Assembly (NCBI RefSeq): GCF_014196505.1
Contig: NZ_JACIDW010000015.1
Span: 1 to 64,000 of the forward strand
Origin: Rhizobium metallidurans
GTDB taxonomy: Bacteria > Pseudomonadota > Alphaproteobacteria > Rhizobiales > Rhizobiaceae
Direction: 5' to 3'
DNA length: 64,000 bases
Part shown: one piece after another, positions 54,880-63,418 of the stretch
How the letters are laid out: the number at the start of each line of letters is the position of its first letter
How positions within the stretch are numbered: position 1 is the stretch's first letter
Translations under genes and position numbers: made by a program
Notes under the pieces: generated by a model
Told to the model about the DNA's origin: nothing
Databases searched by the model: none
Seen by the model: the letters and a program-made list of their open reading frames with translations, nothing else

Positions 54880-55204
54880 CGATCGTTCACCTGAATTCTC
54901 TGTTTGTGTGGAGTGATGGCACCGTCAACCGTGGTCGTTCGTCCGACTCAGGGTATTCGTGCCGCAAGCATAATGCGCCTTTGCGCCAACCTGCCGCTTG
55001 TTCTCAAGTCAGTTTGACTGATTCACGCATTGGGTCGTCTTCAACCTTTGAAACTCTCGTTTAAGAGAGTGGACCCCCGAGGCCGAGCTAGCTTCGAACG
55101 AACGATCGTTCTGACCTATCTCTCCAATACGTGGGGGCAACCTATATTGCTTCCCGTTTAAATCCAAGCCTTTTCTTCGCAATGACACCAATGGACTAGT
55201 CTAT
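54880..55204. other. Intergenic region between prmC and the DUF4167 gene
   Basis: About 325 bases. A perfect 12-bp palindrome GAACGATCGTTC lies at 55100-55111. No reading frame with support. The promoter of the DUF4167 gene should lie here. Confidence 0.4.
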
Positions 55205-56104
55205 TCAGCCACTTGTTGCCAACAAGTGACGGGCGAACACGAGCACACGGTCGTTGTGGCCGTAATCCTTCACCGATTCCAGGCATCTGAAGCCTTCCGC
55301 CTCAAAAACCTCGGTCACGTCAGTTCGCTGATCGAAGCCGATCTCAAGCCCTATAACACCGTCGGGATGCATGAACCTTGCGGCATCCTTGGCAATCGCG
55401 CGGTAGGCGTCAAGCCCATCCATGCCGCCATCCAGTGCGGCGGCCGGATCAAATTTTGTCACTTCGGGAGCAAGAGTGTCAACGACACTGGACGCTATAT
55501 AGGGCGGATTTGAGACAATGACGTGAAACATCCCGTCTATGTCCTGAAACCAGCTGGACCGCACCGCCTTGAAGCGCTTTTGCAGCCCGTTTCTTTCCGC
55601 GTTGGATTGCGCCGTCTTCAGCGCGTCGACCGAGATGTCGCTCCCCGTGCCCGATGCCTCGGGACATTCCTTGAGCAGCGCGAGGCATATAGCCCCGGTT
55701 CCCGTTCCCATATCCAGCATATGGAGATTACCATGCTTACCCGCAAGGTCTCTCATATAAGGAAGCATGGTATCGACGAGAATTTCCGTATCCGGCCTCG
55801 GCTCCAGCGTCTCCGCCGAAAGCGACAAAGGCAGGCCGTAGAACTCCCGCTCGCCCAGGATGCGATGCACCGGCTCATGCGCCAGCCTGCGCACGATCGC
55901 GTCCTCGATCCGCGAGACGGCCGCATCCTCGACCAGATCGTTGCCCCGGGTCAGCATCCCGGTCGTCGTCAGATCGAGCAACCCCGCGATCAGCACACGC
56001 GCATCGGCGGCCGGATCGGCCACGCCGGCCTCGGTGAACCGTCGCCGCGCCTCGGCCAGAAGCTGGGAAACCGTCGCACCGACCTGTTTCCCCTTCTCGC
56101 TCAT
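55205..56104 (-). CDS. prmC: Peptide chain release factor N5-glutamine methyltransferase
   Basis: 299 residues. The SAM-binding motif DMGTGTGAICLALL and the catalytic NPPY motif (VSNPPYIAS) identify PrmC/HemK, which methylates the glutamine of the GGQ motif in release factors. It overlaps the prfA stop by four bases (ATGA), matching its substrate gene. The N-terminal helical domain (1-90) is the substrate-recognition part. Confidence 0.96.
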   Translation of the reverse strand: MSEKGKQVGATVSQLLAEARRRFTEAGVADPAADARVLIAGLLDLTTTGMLTRGNDLVEDAAVSRIEDAIVRRLAHEPVHRILGEREFYGLPLSLSAETLEPRPDTEILVDTMLPYMRDLAGKHGNLHMLDMGTGTGAICLALLKECPEASGTGSDISVDALKTAQSNAERNGLQKRFKAVRSSWFQDIDGMFHVIVSNPPYIASSVVDTLAPEVTKFDPAAALDGGMDGLDAYRAIAKDAARFMHPDGVIGLEIGFDQRTDVTEVFEAEGFRCLESVKDYGHNDRVLVFARHLLATSG

Positions 56105-57183
56105 GGCTGCTGCTCGCCAAGCTGCGACAGCTGGCTCGCCTGGTAGTCGGCCATCAGCGCATCGACGATCTCGTCGATTTCGCCCACCATCATCCGGTCG
56201 AGCTTGTAGAGCGTCAGGTTGATGCGGTGGTCGGTGACGCGCCCCTGCGGGAAATTATAGGTGCGGATGCGCTCGGAGCGGTCGCCGGAGCCGACCTGGC
56301 TCTTGCGATCGGCGGAGCGCTCGCTGTCGGCGCGCTGGCGCTCGGCGTCGTAGAGACGCGACCGCAGGACCTGCATCGCCTTGGCGCGGTTCTGGTGCTG
56401 CGATTTCTCGGAGCTGGTGACGACGATGCCGGTCGGCAGGTGGGTGATGCGCACGGCCGAGTCGGTCGTGTTGACGTGCTGGCCGCCGGCGCCTGACGAG
56501 CGCATGGTGTCGATGCGGATATCCTCGGCGCGGATCTCGATATCGATCTCCTCGGCCTCGGGCAGCACGGCAACGGTCGCCGCCGACGTATGAATACGCC
56601 CGCCCGCTTCCGTCTCCGGCACGCGCTGCACACGGTGCACGCCGGACTCGAACTTCAGCTTGGCGAACACGCCCTTGCCGGTGATCGTCGCGATGATTTC
56701 CTTGAAGCCGCCGGCTTCGCCCTCGCTGGACGAGAGAACCTCGACCTTCCAGCCGTGTGCCGCAGCATAGCGCTCATACATGCGAAACAGGTCGCCCGCG
56801 AACAGCGCCGCCTCCGAGCCACCGGTGCCGGCGCGGATTTCGAGGATGGCGCTCTTCTCGTCGGCCGCGTCCTTGGGCAGCAGCAGGATCTGGATTTCCT
56901 GTTCCAGCGCCTCGATCCGCTCCTTGACCTCGGGAAGCTCCATCTCGGCCATGTCCCGCATCTCGCGGTCGACGGACTTGTCATCCAGCAGCGTCTCGAG
57001 ATCGGCAAGCTCCGACAGCGCCTTCTCATAGGCGCGGATCTTGGTCACGACGGGCTGCAGCTCGGAATATTCGGAGGCAAGCTTGACGTAGACGTCGGCC
57101 GAAGGGCCGGCCGACATGCGCGCTTCGATCTCGCCGAAGCGGCGTTCCAGCTCGCGCATCTTTTCAACGGGAAGCTTCGCCAC
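56101..57183 (-). CDS. prfA: Peptide chain release factor 1
   Basis: 360 residues. The GGQ motif (SSGAGGQHVN) and the stop-codon recognition tripeptide region (RVPETEAGGR, the PxT type of RF1) are present, so this reads UAA/UAG. The start is probably the GTG at 57183 (MAKLPVEKMRELE in homologues) because GGAG lies five bases before it; a GTG two codons upstream is the alternative. It is translationally coupled to prmC and follows ptsP by 27 bp, all leftward. Confidence 0.96.
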   Translation of the reverse strand: MAKLPVEKMRELERRFGEIEARMSAGPSADVYVKLASEYSELQPVVTKIRAYEKALSELADLETLLDDKSVDREMRDMAEMELPEVKERIEALEQEIQILLLPKDAADEKSAILEIRAGTGGSEAALFAGDLFRMYERYAAAHGWKVEVLSSSEGEAGGFKEIIATITGKGVFAKLKFESGVHRVQRVPETEAGGRIHTSAATVAVLPEAEEIDIEIRAEDIRIDTMRSSGAGGQHVNTTDSAVRITHLPTGIVVTSSEKSQHQNRAKAMQVLRSRLYDAERQRADSERSADRKSQVGSGDRSERIRTYNFPQGRVTDHRINLTLYKLDRMMVGEIDEIVDALMADYQASQLSQLGEQQP

Positions 57184-57210
57184 CCTCACTCCAATTCTGT
57201 TTGTCTCTGG

Positions 57211-59478
57211 TTACAGAGGGATGTTGTGTGTTTCGGCGAAATGGGCAAGCAGTTCGCGCATCGATGTCGGCGTCGTCGTGTCGTCGAGCGCCTCGTGCAT
57301 CGCCTTGGACAGCGCGCCGACATCGAGGCCGAGCAGCATGGCCTTGACCGGACCGATCGCGGCCGGCGACATCGACACCGAACGGAAACCGATCCCAAGC
57401 AGCGCCATGGCCGAAATCGGCTTGCCCGCCAGCTCGCCGCAGAGTGTCACCTGTGTATTGTTGCGCTCGCCTGCCCGCACGATATCGCGCAGGATGCGCA
57501 GGAAGGGCTTGTCCAGCGTGTCGAAACGATCGGAGACCCGCGCATTGCCACGGTCAACCGCCATCGAGAACTGGAACAGATCGTTGGACCCGACCGACAC
57601 GAAGTCGACCGCCGCCATCAGTTCGTCCAGCTGCCACAGCAGCGCCGGCACTTCCAGCATGGCACCGAACTGCAGCTTGCGCGGCAGCCCGTGGCCGAAG
57701 CGCGACAGGCGCTGCACTTCCTTCTGCAGCAATTCGCGCACCGCGGTGATTTCCGATACCTCGGTCACCATCGGCACCATCAGCTTCAATTCCATGCCGG
57801 CGGCGGCCTTCAGCATGGCGCGCAGCTGCGTGCGCAAGAGGCCGGGGCGATCGAGCGAAAGGCGGATCGCCCGCCAGCCAAGCGCCGGGTTCTCTTCCTC
57901 ATGACCGCGGAAATAGGGCACGACCTTGTCGCCGCCGATGTCGAGTGTGCGGAAGGTCACGGACCGGCCGGCGGCCTGCTTCAGGACGTTGCGGTAAAAC
58001 TGCTCCTGCTCTTCCGCCTTGGGAAGCGTGGAGGCGATCATGAACTGCAGCTCGGTGCGGAACAGCCCGATGCCCTCGGCGCCCGATTCCGACAGTTGCG
58101 GCAGGTCGACCAGCAGGCCGGCATTCATCTGCAGCGACACGCGCTGCCCGTCCTTGGTCAAAGGCTCGACCGCGCGCAGCGCCCGGAACTGCTCCTGCCG
58201 GCGGGCGCGGAAGCGCACCTTCTCCTCGTAGGAGCGCTGATGCTCCGGCAGCGGCCGCAGATGCACATGGCCGCCATCGCTGTCGATGATCACGGCGTCG
58301 CCGTTGTCGGCCAGCGCCACGATCCCGGCCGCCTGGCCGATGACGGGAATGCCCATGGCACGCGCCACGATCACCACATGGCTGGTCACGGCGCCCTCTT
58401 CGAGCACCAGGCCGCGCACATTGGCGCGCGGATAATCGAGCAGTTCGGCGGCACCCATGGCGCGCGCCAGGATGATCGCGTCACCCGGGAAGCCATCGCC
58501 CGCGGTGCGGCCGGTGTATCCGGTCAGCTGGCGCAGCAGGCGGTTCGCCAGATCCTCGAAATCGTGCATCCGCTCGCGCAGATAGGGGTCCGTCAGGCGC
58601 ATCATCCGCGCCTTGGTATCGCTCTGCACTTTTTCGACCGCGGCTTCCGCCGTCAGGCCGTTGCGGATCGCCTCTTCGAGCTTGCGCACCCATCCCTGGT
58701 CATGCGCGAACATGCGGTAGGTCTCGAGCACCTCGCGATGCTCGCCCTCCATCGAGACGTCGCGCTGCGAGAGCAGATCGTCGATCGAGATACGCAGCGA
58801 ACCCAGCGCTTCGGCAAGCCGGCGGATTTCCTTGTCGGCGTCGTCGTTGAGCAGATTGGTGACGACGATGCGCGGCTCGTGCAGCACGACATAGCCGAGC
58901 CCGATACCTTCGTTATAGGTGTCGCCGTCGATGGTGACGGAGCGGGTAAGATCGAGCTCGAGCCCCGGCTTGGTGAGCTTCTTCAGCTCGCCGGTGGCGA
59001 TCATCTCGGCCAGCACCATGGCCGTCGTTTCGAGCGCTTCCAGCTCCTCGTCGCGATAGTTGCGGCTGGCCTTGTTCTGCACGACGAGAACGCCGAGCGA
59101 GCGGCCGGCGCGCAGGATCGGCACGCCGAGGAAGGAATGGTAGATCTCTTCGCCCGTCTCCGGCAGGTAGCGGAAGGCCGGGTGCGATTGCGCGTCGGAG
59201 AGATTGAGGGGGGCGGCCGATGCGGCGATGGTGCCGACGAGGCCCTGCCCCATCTTCAGCTGCGCCAGGTGGACGGCTTCGCGGTTCAGACCTTCGGTTG
59301 CATAGAGTTCGAGCACGCCGTCGGAACGCAGCACGTAGACGGAGCAAACCTCCGCCACCATGTTGCTGGCGATCTGGCGAACGATCCGGTCAAGACGCTC
59401 CTGTGGCTCCAGCGGCTCCGCCATCAACTCGCGCAGCCGCTTGAGCAGCACGCGCGGACCGCCGGAAAGGTCTCTCAT
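57211..59478 (-). CDS. ptsP: Phosphoenolpyruvate-protein phosphotransferase PtsP (EI-Ntr)
   Basis: 755 residues: an N-terminal GAF domain (about 20-165), the EI N-terminal domain with the phospho-accepting histidine H367 in VTSHVVIVARAMGIP, and a C-terminal PEP-binding barrel (RTELQFMIAS, GSNDLFQFSMAVDR and CGELAGKP). It starts the nitrogen PTS phosphorelay to NPr and EIIA-Ntr, which in rhizobia affects potassium transport, polyhydroxybutyrate and exopolysaccharide. GAF domains of this protein sense glutamine or 2-oxoglutarate. The ATG at 59478 has a GAG-type site upstream. Confidence 0.95.
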   Translation of the reverse strand: MRDLSGGPRVLLKRLRELMAEPLEPQERLDRIVRQIASNMVAEVCSVYVLRSDGVLELYATEGLNREAVHLAQLKMGQGLVGTIAASAAPLNLSDAQSHPAFRYLPETGEEIYHSFLGVPILRAGRSLGVLVVQNKASRNYRDEELEALETTAMVLAEMIATGELKKLTKPGLELDLTRSVTIDGDTYNEGIGLGYVVLHEPRIVVTNLLNDDADKEIRRLAEALGSLRISIDDLLSQRDVSMEGEHREVLETYRMFAHDQGWVRKLEEAIRNGLTAEAAVEKVQSDTKARMMRLTDPYLRERMHDFEDLANRLLRQLTGYTGRTAGDGFPGDAIILARAMGAAELLDYPRANVRGLVLEEGAVTSHVVIVARAMGIPVIGQAAGIVALADNGDAVIIDSDGGHVHLRPLPEHQRSYEEKVRFRARRQEQFRALRAVEPLTKDGQRVSLQMNAGLLVDLPQLSESGAEGIGLFRTELQFMIASTLPKAEEQEQFYRNVLKQAAGRSVTFRTLDIGGDKVVPYFRGHEEENPALGWRAIRLSLDRPGLLRTQLRAMLKAAAGMELKLMVPMVTEVSEITAVRELLQKEVQRLSRFGHGLPRKLQFGAMLEVPALLWQLDELMAAVDFVSVGSNDLFQFSMAVDRGNARVSDRFDTLDKPFLRILRDIVRAGERNNTQVTLCGELAGKPISAMALLGIGFRSVSMSPAAIGPVKAMLLGLDVGALSKAMHEALDDTTTPTSMRELLAHFAETHNIPL

Positions 59479-59508
59479 TGCGTCTCAAGCTCCAAAAACA
59501 GAAAGCAA

Positions 59509-59535
59509 GGTGGCCCGGCAGACAGCCGCGCCACC
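59509..59535 (-). terminator. Possible terminator after lysC
   Basis: GGTGGC...GCCACC stem between lysC and ptsP, followed on the minus strand by TTGCTTTCTGTTTTTG. The inner loop is large, so support is moderate. Confidence 0.4.
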
Positions 59536-59569
59536 AATCAACTTTTACGCGCGGCGAGCCTGCTGGGAA

Positions 59570-60844
59570 TCAGTTCTTATCCAGACCGTAGCAGGAATGC
59601 AAAGTCCTGACAGCGAGTTCCGCATAAGGACCGTCGATCAGGATGGAAATCTTGATCTCCGAGGTCGTGATCGCCTTGATGTTGATGCCTTTATCGGCAA
59701 GTGCCTTGAAAGCGGTCGCCGCCACGCCGGCATGGCTGCGCATGCCGATGCCGATGACCGACACCTTGACCAGGCCCGATTCGTTCTGCACGACGTCGTA
59801 GCCGATCTTGTCCTTGTGCTCGCCGAGCACCTTGATGGCCTTGTCCACGTCGCCCGACGGCACGGTGAAGGTCATGTCGGTCTTCGAGCCATCTTCGGAG
59901 ATGTTCTGGACGATCATGTCGACATTGATGTGGTTCTCGGCCAGCGGTCCGAAGATCGCGGCGGAGACGCCCGGACGGTCGGCAAGACGGCGAAGCGAGA
60001 TCTGCGCTTCATCCTTGGCATAGGCGATGCCGGTGACTACTTCCTGTTCCACGATTTCTTCCTCGTCACAAATCAGCGTTCCGGGCGGATTCAAGAAATC
60101 ACCCATGCCCGGAGCATCGGGATCTTCAAAAGACGAACGCACGAAGGTGCGCACCTTGTGCACCATGGCAAGCTCGACCGAGCGAACCTGCAGGACCTTG
60201 GCGCCGAGCGACGCCATTTCGAGCATTTCCTCGAAGGCGATCTTCTTCAGGCGACGCGCCTGCGGCACGATACGCGGATCGGTCGTGTAGACGCCGTCGA
60301 CGTCGGTATAGATGTCGCAGCGGTCGGCCTTGACGGCGGCGGCGATTGCCACCGCCGACGTATCCGAGCCGCCACGGCCAAGCGTCGCGATGCGGTTGTC
60401 GGGGCCGAGACCCTGGAAGCCGGCGATGACGGCCACCTGGCCCTCGCCCATGCGCTTGATCATTTCCGAGCCGTCGATCTCGAGGATGCGGGCCGCGCCA
60501 TGCGCGTTGTCCGTGCGGATCGGGATCTGCCAGCCCTGCCAGGAGCGGGCGTTGACGTCCATGGCCTGCAGCGCGATGGCGAGCAGACCCGACGTCACCT
60601 GCTCGCCGGAGGCGACGATGGCGTCATATTCGCGGGCATCATAGAAAGGCGAGCTTGCGCCGACGACCTTCGGCGTGTTCTGCACCCAGCCGACCAGCTC
60701 GTTTGTCTTGCCCGACATGGCGGAAACGACGACGGCCACTTCATGACCGGCATCGACCTCGCGTTTGACGTGGCGGGCAACGTTCTTGATACGGTCCAGG
60801 TCAGCGACGGATGTTCCGCCGAACTTCATTACGATGCGTGCCAT
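59570..60844 (-). CDS. lysC: Aspartate kinase
   Basis: 424 residues. The kinase part starts MARIVMKFGGTSVADLDRI, with the KFGGTS motif and a later GRGGSDTSA loop. Two C-terminal ACT domains (about 265-420) bind lysine or threonine for feedback control. It phosphorylates aspartate, the first step towards lysine, threonine, methionine and diaminopimelate. AGAGG lies very close to the ATG. The order lysC-ptsP-prfA-prmC is the expected rhizobial arrangement. Confidence 0.97.
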   Translation of the reverse strand: MARIVMKFGGTSVADLDRIKNVARHVKREVDAGHEVAVVVSAMSGKTNELVGWVQNTPKVVGASSPFYDAREYDAIVASGEQVTSGLLAIALQAMDVNARSWQGWQIPIRTDNAHGAARILEIDGSEMIKRMGEGQVAVIAGFQGLGPDNRIATLGRGGSDTSAVAIAAAVKADRCDIYTDVDGVYTTDPRIVPQARRLKKIAFEEMLEMASLGAKVLQVRSVELAMVHKVRTFVRSSFEDPDAPGMGDFLNPPGTLICDEEEIVEQEVVTGIAYAKDEAQISLRRLADRPGVSAAIFGPLAENHINVDMIVQNISEDGSKTDMTFTVPSGDVDKAIKVLGEHKDKIGYDVVQNESGLVKVSVIGIGMRSHAGVAATAFKALADKGINIKAITTSEIKISILIDGPYAELAVRTLHSCYGLDKN

Positions 60845-61254
60845 AAGCCTCTACCACAGCAAACCGCCGGGAGAGACGAACGCCAGACCCGGCACGACGA
60901 AGCCTTGGAAGCAGCAAGCCGAAGAGCCGGAATTGGGAGTTTCTGGAACCCTTCTAAAGCCCTGCGCCCAAGGGCCCAAGTTGCGGCGTCTCTTAACGAG
61001 TTTGTGAGGGGGTGGCAAGGTGGAGAAAGGAGAATGACGGCCTCGATTGCGCGCGCAATTTGCAGCCCGCGCAGGCAAGGCCGGGCGCATTGTGACATGG
61101 GCATGACAATCTCGGCCCCCGCCCCGCCTTCGCACATTTTCGGGCGTAAAGATTAGATTCAGCATTTTTTGGTAATTTCCCGTTAGCAATACCCTTTGAT
61201 GTTCCTGGCGCCTGCGTGTTCGGCGTTGGTCCTTTGATGAGTAACGGGTTCCCA
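60845..61254. other. Divergent region between lysC and the GH25 lipoprotein gene
   Basis: About 410 bases. The right-hand part (61150-61200) is A/T-rich and probably holds the GH25 promoter. No leader peptide rich in Lys/Thr, no riboswitch and no supported frame was seen. Confidence 0.4.
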
Positions 61255-62376
61255 ATGCGTTTTTCGGCTGTGCCAGCAATCGTCCTTGTCTGTCTGACCC
61301 TCGCGGGTTGCACGTCGACATCGGGCCCTGACGTCCTGGCTTCGGCCGCGCCCTCGCGCGAAACGACGAATTCGATCGCGCCGCCCGCCGCCGTTCCATC
61401 CTCGGCCATTCCCTCCGCCGATATCGGAGCGTCCGGGCAGCAGGGTGCTCCATCGCAGGAAGTGCTGGCATGGGCCGGCCCGATCCCCGAACCGAAGGCC
61501 TTCGAACCGACGACCCGCACCGTCGGCGCGCCGCTTCCTGCCGAGCGCCCGATGACAGCGATGATGGTGCCACCGGCGCGTCCGCCGCTCGCGGAACCCG
61601 CCGTGCAGCGACCCGATCTTCCCGATATGGATGAAACGGGCCAGCCGCGCACCCGCAGCAAGCTCTACGGCCGCCAGTTCCGCGATGCCAAGCCGATCAA
61701 CTTCGGCTCCGCCTCACCGCAGAAGCTCCCCGTTCACGGCGTCGACGTCTCGCGCTGGCAGGGCGATATCGACTGGCCCAAGCTGCGCACGCAGGGCGCC
61801 AACTTCGCCTATATCAAGGCGACCGACGGCGGCGACCACCTCGATCCCATGTTCAAGACCAACTGGCGCAAGGCCAAGGATGCCGGTCTGAGGCGCGGCG
61901 CCTATCACTTCTTCTACTGGTGCCGCACGGCGGGCGAACAGGCGGACTGGTTCATCCGCAACGTTCCGCGCGATCCCGACGCCCTGCCGCCGGTCATCGA
62001 CGTCGAGTGGAACGGCGAATCCGCCTGCAAGCGTCGCCCCACGCGTGAAACCGTGCTGGAAAAGATGCAGGTCTTCATGGACAAGCTCGAGAACTACTAC
62101 GGCAAGCGCCCGGTCATCTATACCGCGCCCGATTTCTATGCCGACAACCTGCAGGGCGCCTTCCAGAACTATCCTTTCTGGCTGCGTTCCGTCGCCGCTC
62201 ATCCGTCCAAGCGCTATCCCGGCCGCAAGTGGGTCTTCTGGCAGTATTCCGGCTCGGGCCTGTCGCACGGCGTCGAGGGCAAGATCGATCTCAACGTGTT
62301 CAACGGCAGCCCGGATCAATGGATGCGCTGGTCCGCCGGGCGCCCCAGCAACGGGATGATGGCGGCCAACGACTGA
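61255..62376 (+). CDS. GH25 family lysozyme-like lipoprotein
   Basis: 373 residues. The ATG at 61255 gives MRFSAVPAIVLVCLTLAGCTSTS, a signal peptide with lipobox LTLAGC. A Pro/Ala-rich linker (about 20-155) leads to a GH25 domain (about 165-365) with HGVDVSRWQGDIDW, FAYIKATDGG, RRGAYHFFYWC, the catalytic-type PPVIDVEWNGE and the closing KWVFWQYSGSG. GH25 muramidases cut the MurNAc-GlcNAc bond of peptidoglycan. An envelope-anchored one may remodel the cell's own wall; no inhibitor gene is adjacent. Upstream in-frame starts exist but fit the signal peptide less well. Confidence 0.9.
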   Translation: MRFSAVPAIVLVCLTLAGCTSTSGPDVLASAAPSRETTNSIAPPAAVPSSAIPSADIGASGQQGAPSQEVLAWAGPIPEPKAFEPTTRTVGAPLPAERPMTAMMVPPARPPLAEPAVQRPDLPDMDETGQPRTRSKLYGRQFRDAKPINFGSASPQKLPVHGVDVSRWQGDIDWPKLRTQGANFAYIKATDGGDHLDPMFKTNWRKAKDAGLRRGAYHFFYWCRTAGEQADWFIRNVPRDPDALPPVIDVEWNGESACKRRPTRETVLEKMQVFMDKLENYYGKRPVIYTAPDFYADNLQGAFQNYPFWLRSVAAHPSKRYPGRKWVFWQYSGSGLSHGVEGKIDLNVFNGSPDQWMRWSAGRPSNGMMAAND

Positions 62377-62598
62377 CGCCCCCGCAAGTTCCACCTAGAG
62401 AGAAAACGGCAGCAATCAGACGCAACTCTGGCGCTAAACCGGGGCCGCCGGCAGCTACAAATATGCCACACTACTAAAAATCGGGTAATGCGGATATTTC
62501 CAACCAAATGTAAGTGTGATTCTTCTTTGATTGTAAGTATGCGGCGTAAGTTGATTCGCGAAAATCTTTGAAGCTGAATGATTTGGCGGAGATTCCGA

Positions 62599-62805
62599 AT
62601 GAGAAATCCTGATATTGAGACTTGGGCACTTGCACGCGCCCATCACATTGTTTTGAACGAGGGGCTAAGTCTTGCCAAGGCGGCCCAGGATCTGGATCGC
62701 AAGCGGTCTCGATCCCTCGTATACGAGTTGCGCAAGGTCATAGCCGCGGCAATTCTCGAAGCCCACGCAGCTTCGGCCAAGCAGGACACGGCACCGCAGG
62801 GCTGA
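62599..62805 (+). CDS. 68-residue helical protein of unknown function
   Basis: Reads MRNPDIETWALARAHHIVLNE... and is predicted by eye to be all helical; the central part (EGLSLAKAAQDLDRKRSRSLVYELRKVI) resembles a small helix-turn-helix. GGAG lies seven bases before the ATG. Codon use is less GC-rich than that of the neighbouring genes, and the upstream 200 bp are A/T-rich, which is compatible with a transferred gene. Not recognised. Confidence 0.5.
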   Translation: MRNPDIETWALARAHHIVLNEGLSLAKAAQDLDRKRSRSLVYELRKVIAAAILEAHAASAKQDTAPQG

Positions 62806-62914
62806 TCATCGCGGCCCGGCGGCAAAACCGGCTTCCATACAATTAATTGTTGCATCATTGCAAAATACAACTAATCTTTCCGCTTGCGGCTGCGCATCGT
62901 GGAGAGATGTCATC

Positions 62915-63286
62915 ATGCCATTCACAATAACGAAATCCATCCCGGCGGACGAACGCTGGACGCGGGTCTGCGACCTCAGGCAAGGCGCGACCTACACGTT
63001 CAAGGCATCGGGCAAATGGACGGATTGGTATATCAAGAAGAGCGCGAATGGCTATGAAAGCCCGTGGCTTCAGCCAGTTGCGAAATGCAAGATCATGCCC
63101 GACAAACCGTGGTTCGTCCTTGTCGGCGCCATCGACAAGGACAAGGCGACGGCCTTTGTCATCGGCGAGAGCCTGAAATCCTGGACCGCCCCGCGAGACG
63201 GCATCCTGTACTGCTGCGCAAACGACATTCCGTGGATGTACTGGAACAACAGAGGCGCGGTCGAGCTGACATGCACTGAACTCTAG
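62915..63286 (+). CDS. LecA (PA-IL)-like lectin-fold protein
   Basis: 123 residues, no signal peptide. The chain follows the single-domain pattern of Pseudomonas aeruginosa LecA: a GATYTFKASGKW strand pair, FVLVGAI, a short insertion, TAPRDGILYCCANDIP and the end AVELTCTEL. The calcium/galactose loop NDxPxxYxNNxG is kept with identical spacing (D104, N111, N112), but the position of LecA Thr104 is Met108. GGAGAG stands before the ATG. Function could be sugar binding or a derived cytoplasmic role. The family call rests on pattern recognition, not on a search. Confidence 0.6.
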   Translation: MPFTITKSIPADERWTRVCDLRQGATYTFKASGKWTDWYIKKSANGYESPWLQPVAKCKIMPDKPWFVLVGAIDKDKATAFVIGESLKSWTAPRDGILYCCANDIPWMYWNNRGAVELTCTEL

Positions 63287-63418
63287 CAGCGCCGAACGCC
63301 CGAAAGACGCAGTTGCGCCACGCCCGGGAAACGGGCAGCCTAGATGCGCCTGGAGCCTGGCGTCGCGAACCATCGCTTCGACCGCTGCCAGGCTGCGGGC
63401 GCGGGAGCCGGTCCGATC

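Noticed and set aside
56590..59610. 1006-codon plus-strand frame opposite ptsP and prfA
   Set aside because: No domain is seen, composition is His/Arg/Gln-rich as expected for an antisense of GC-rich coding DNA, and ptsP and prfA are certain.
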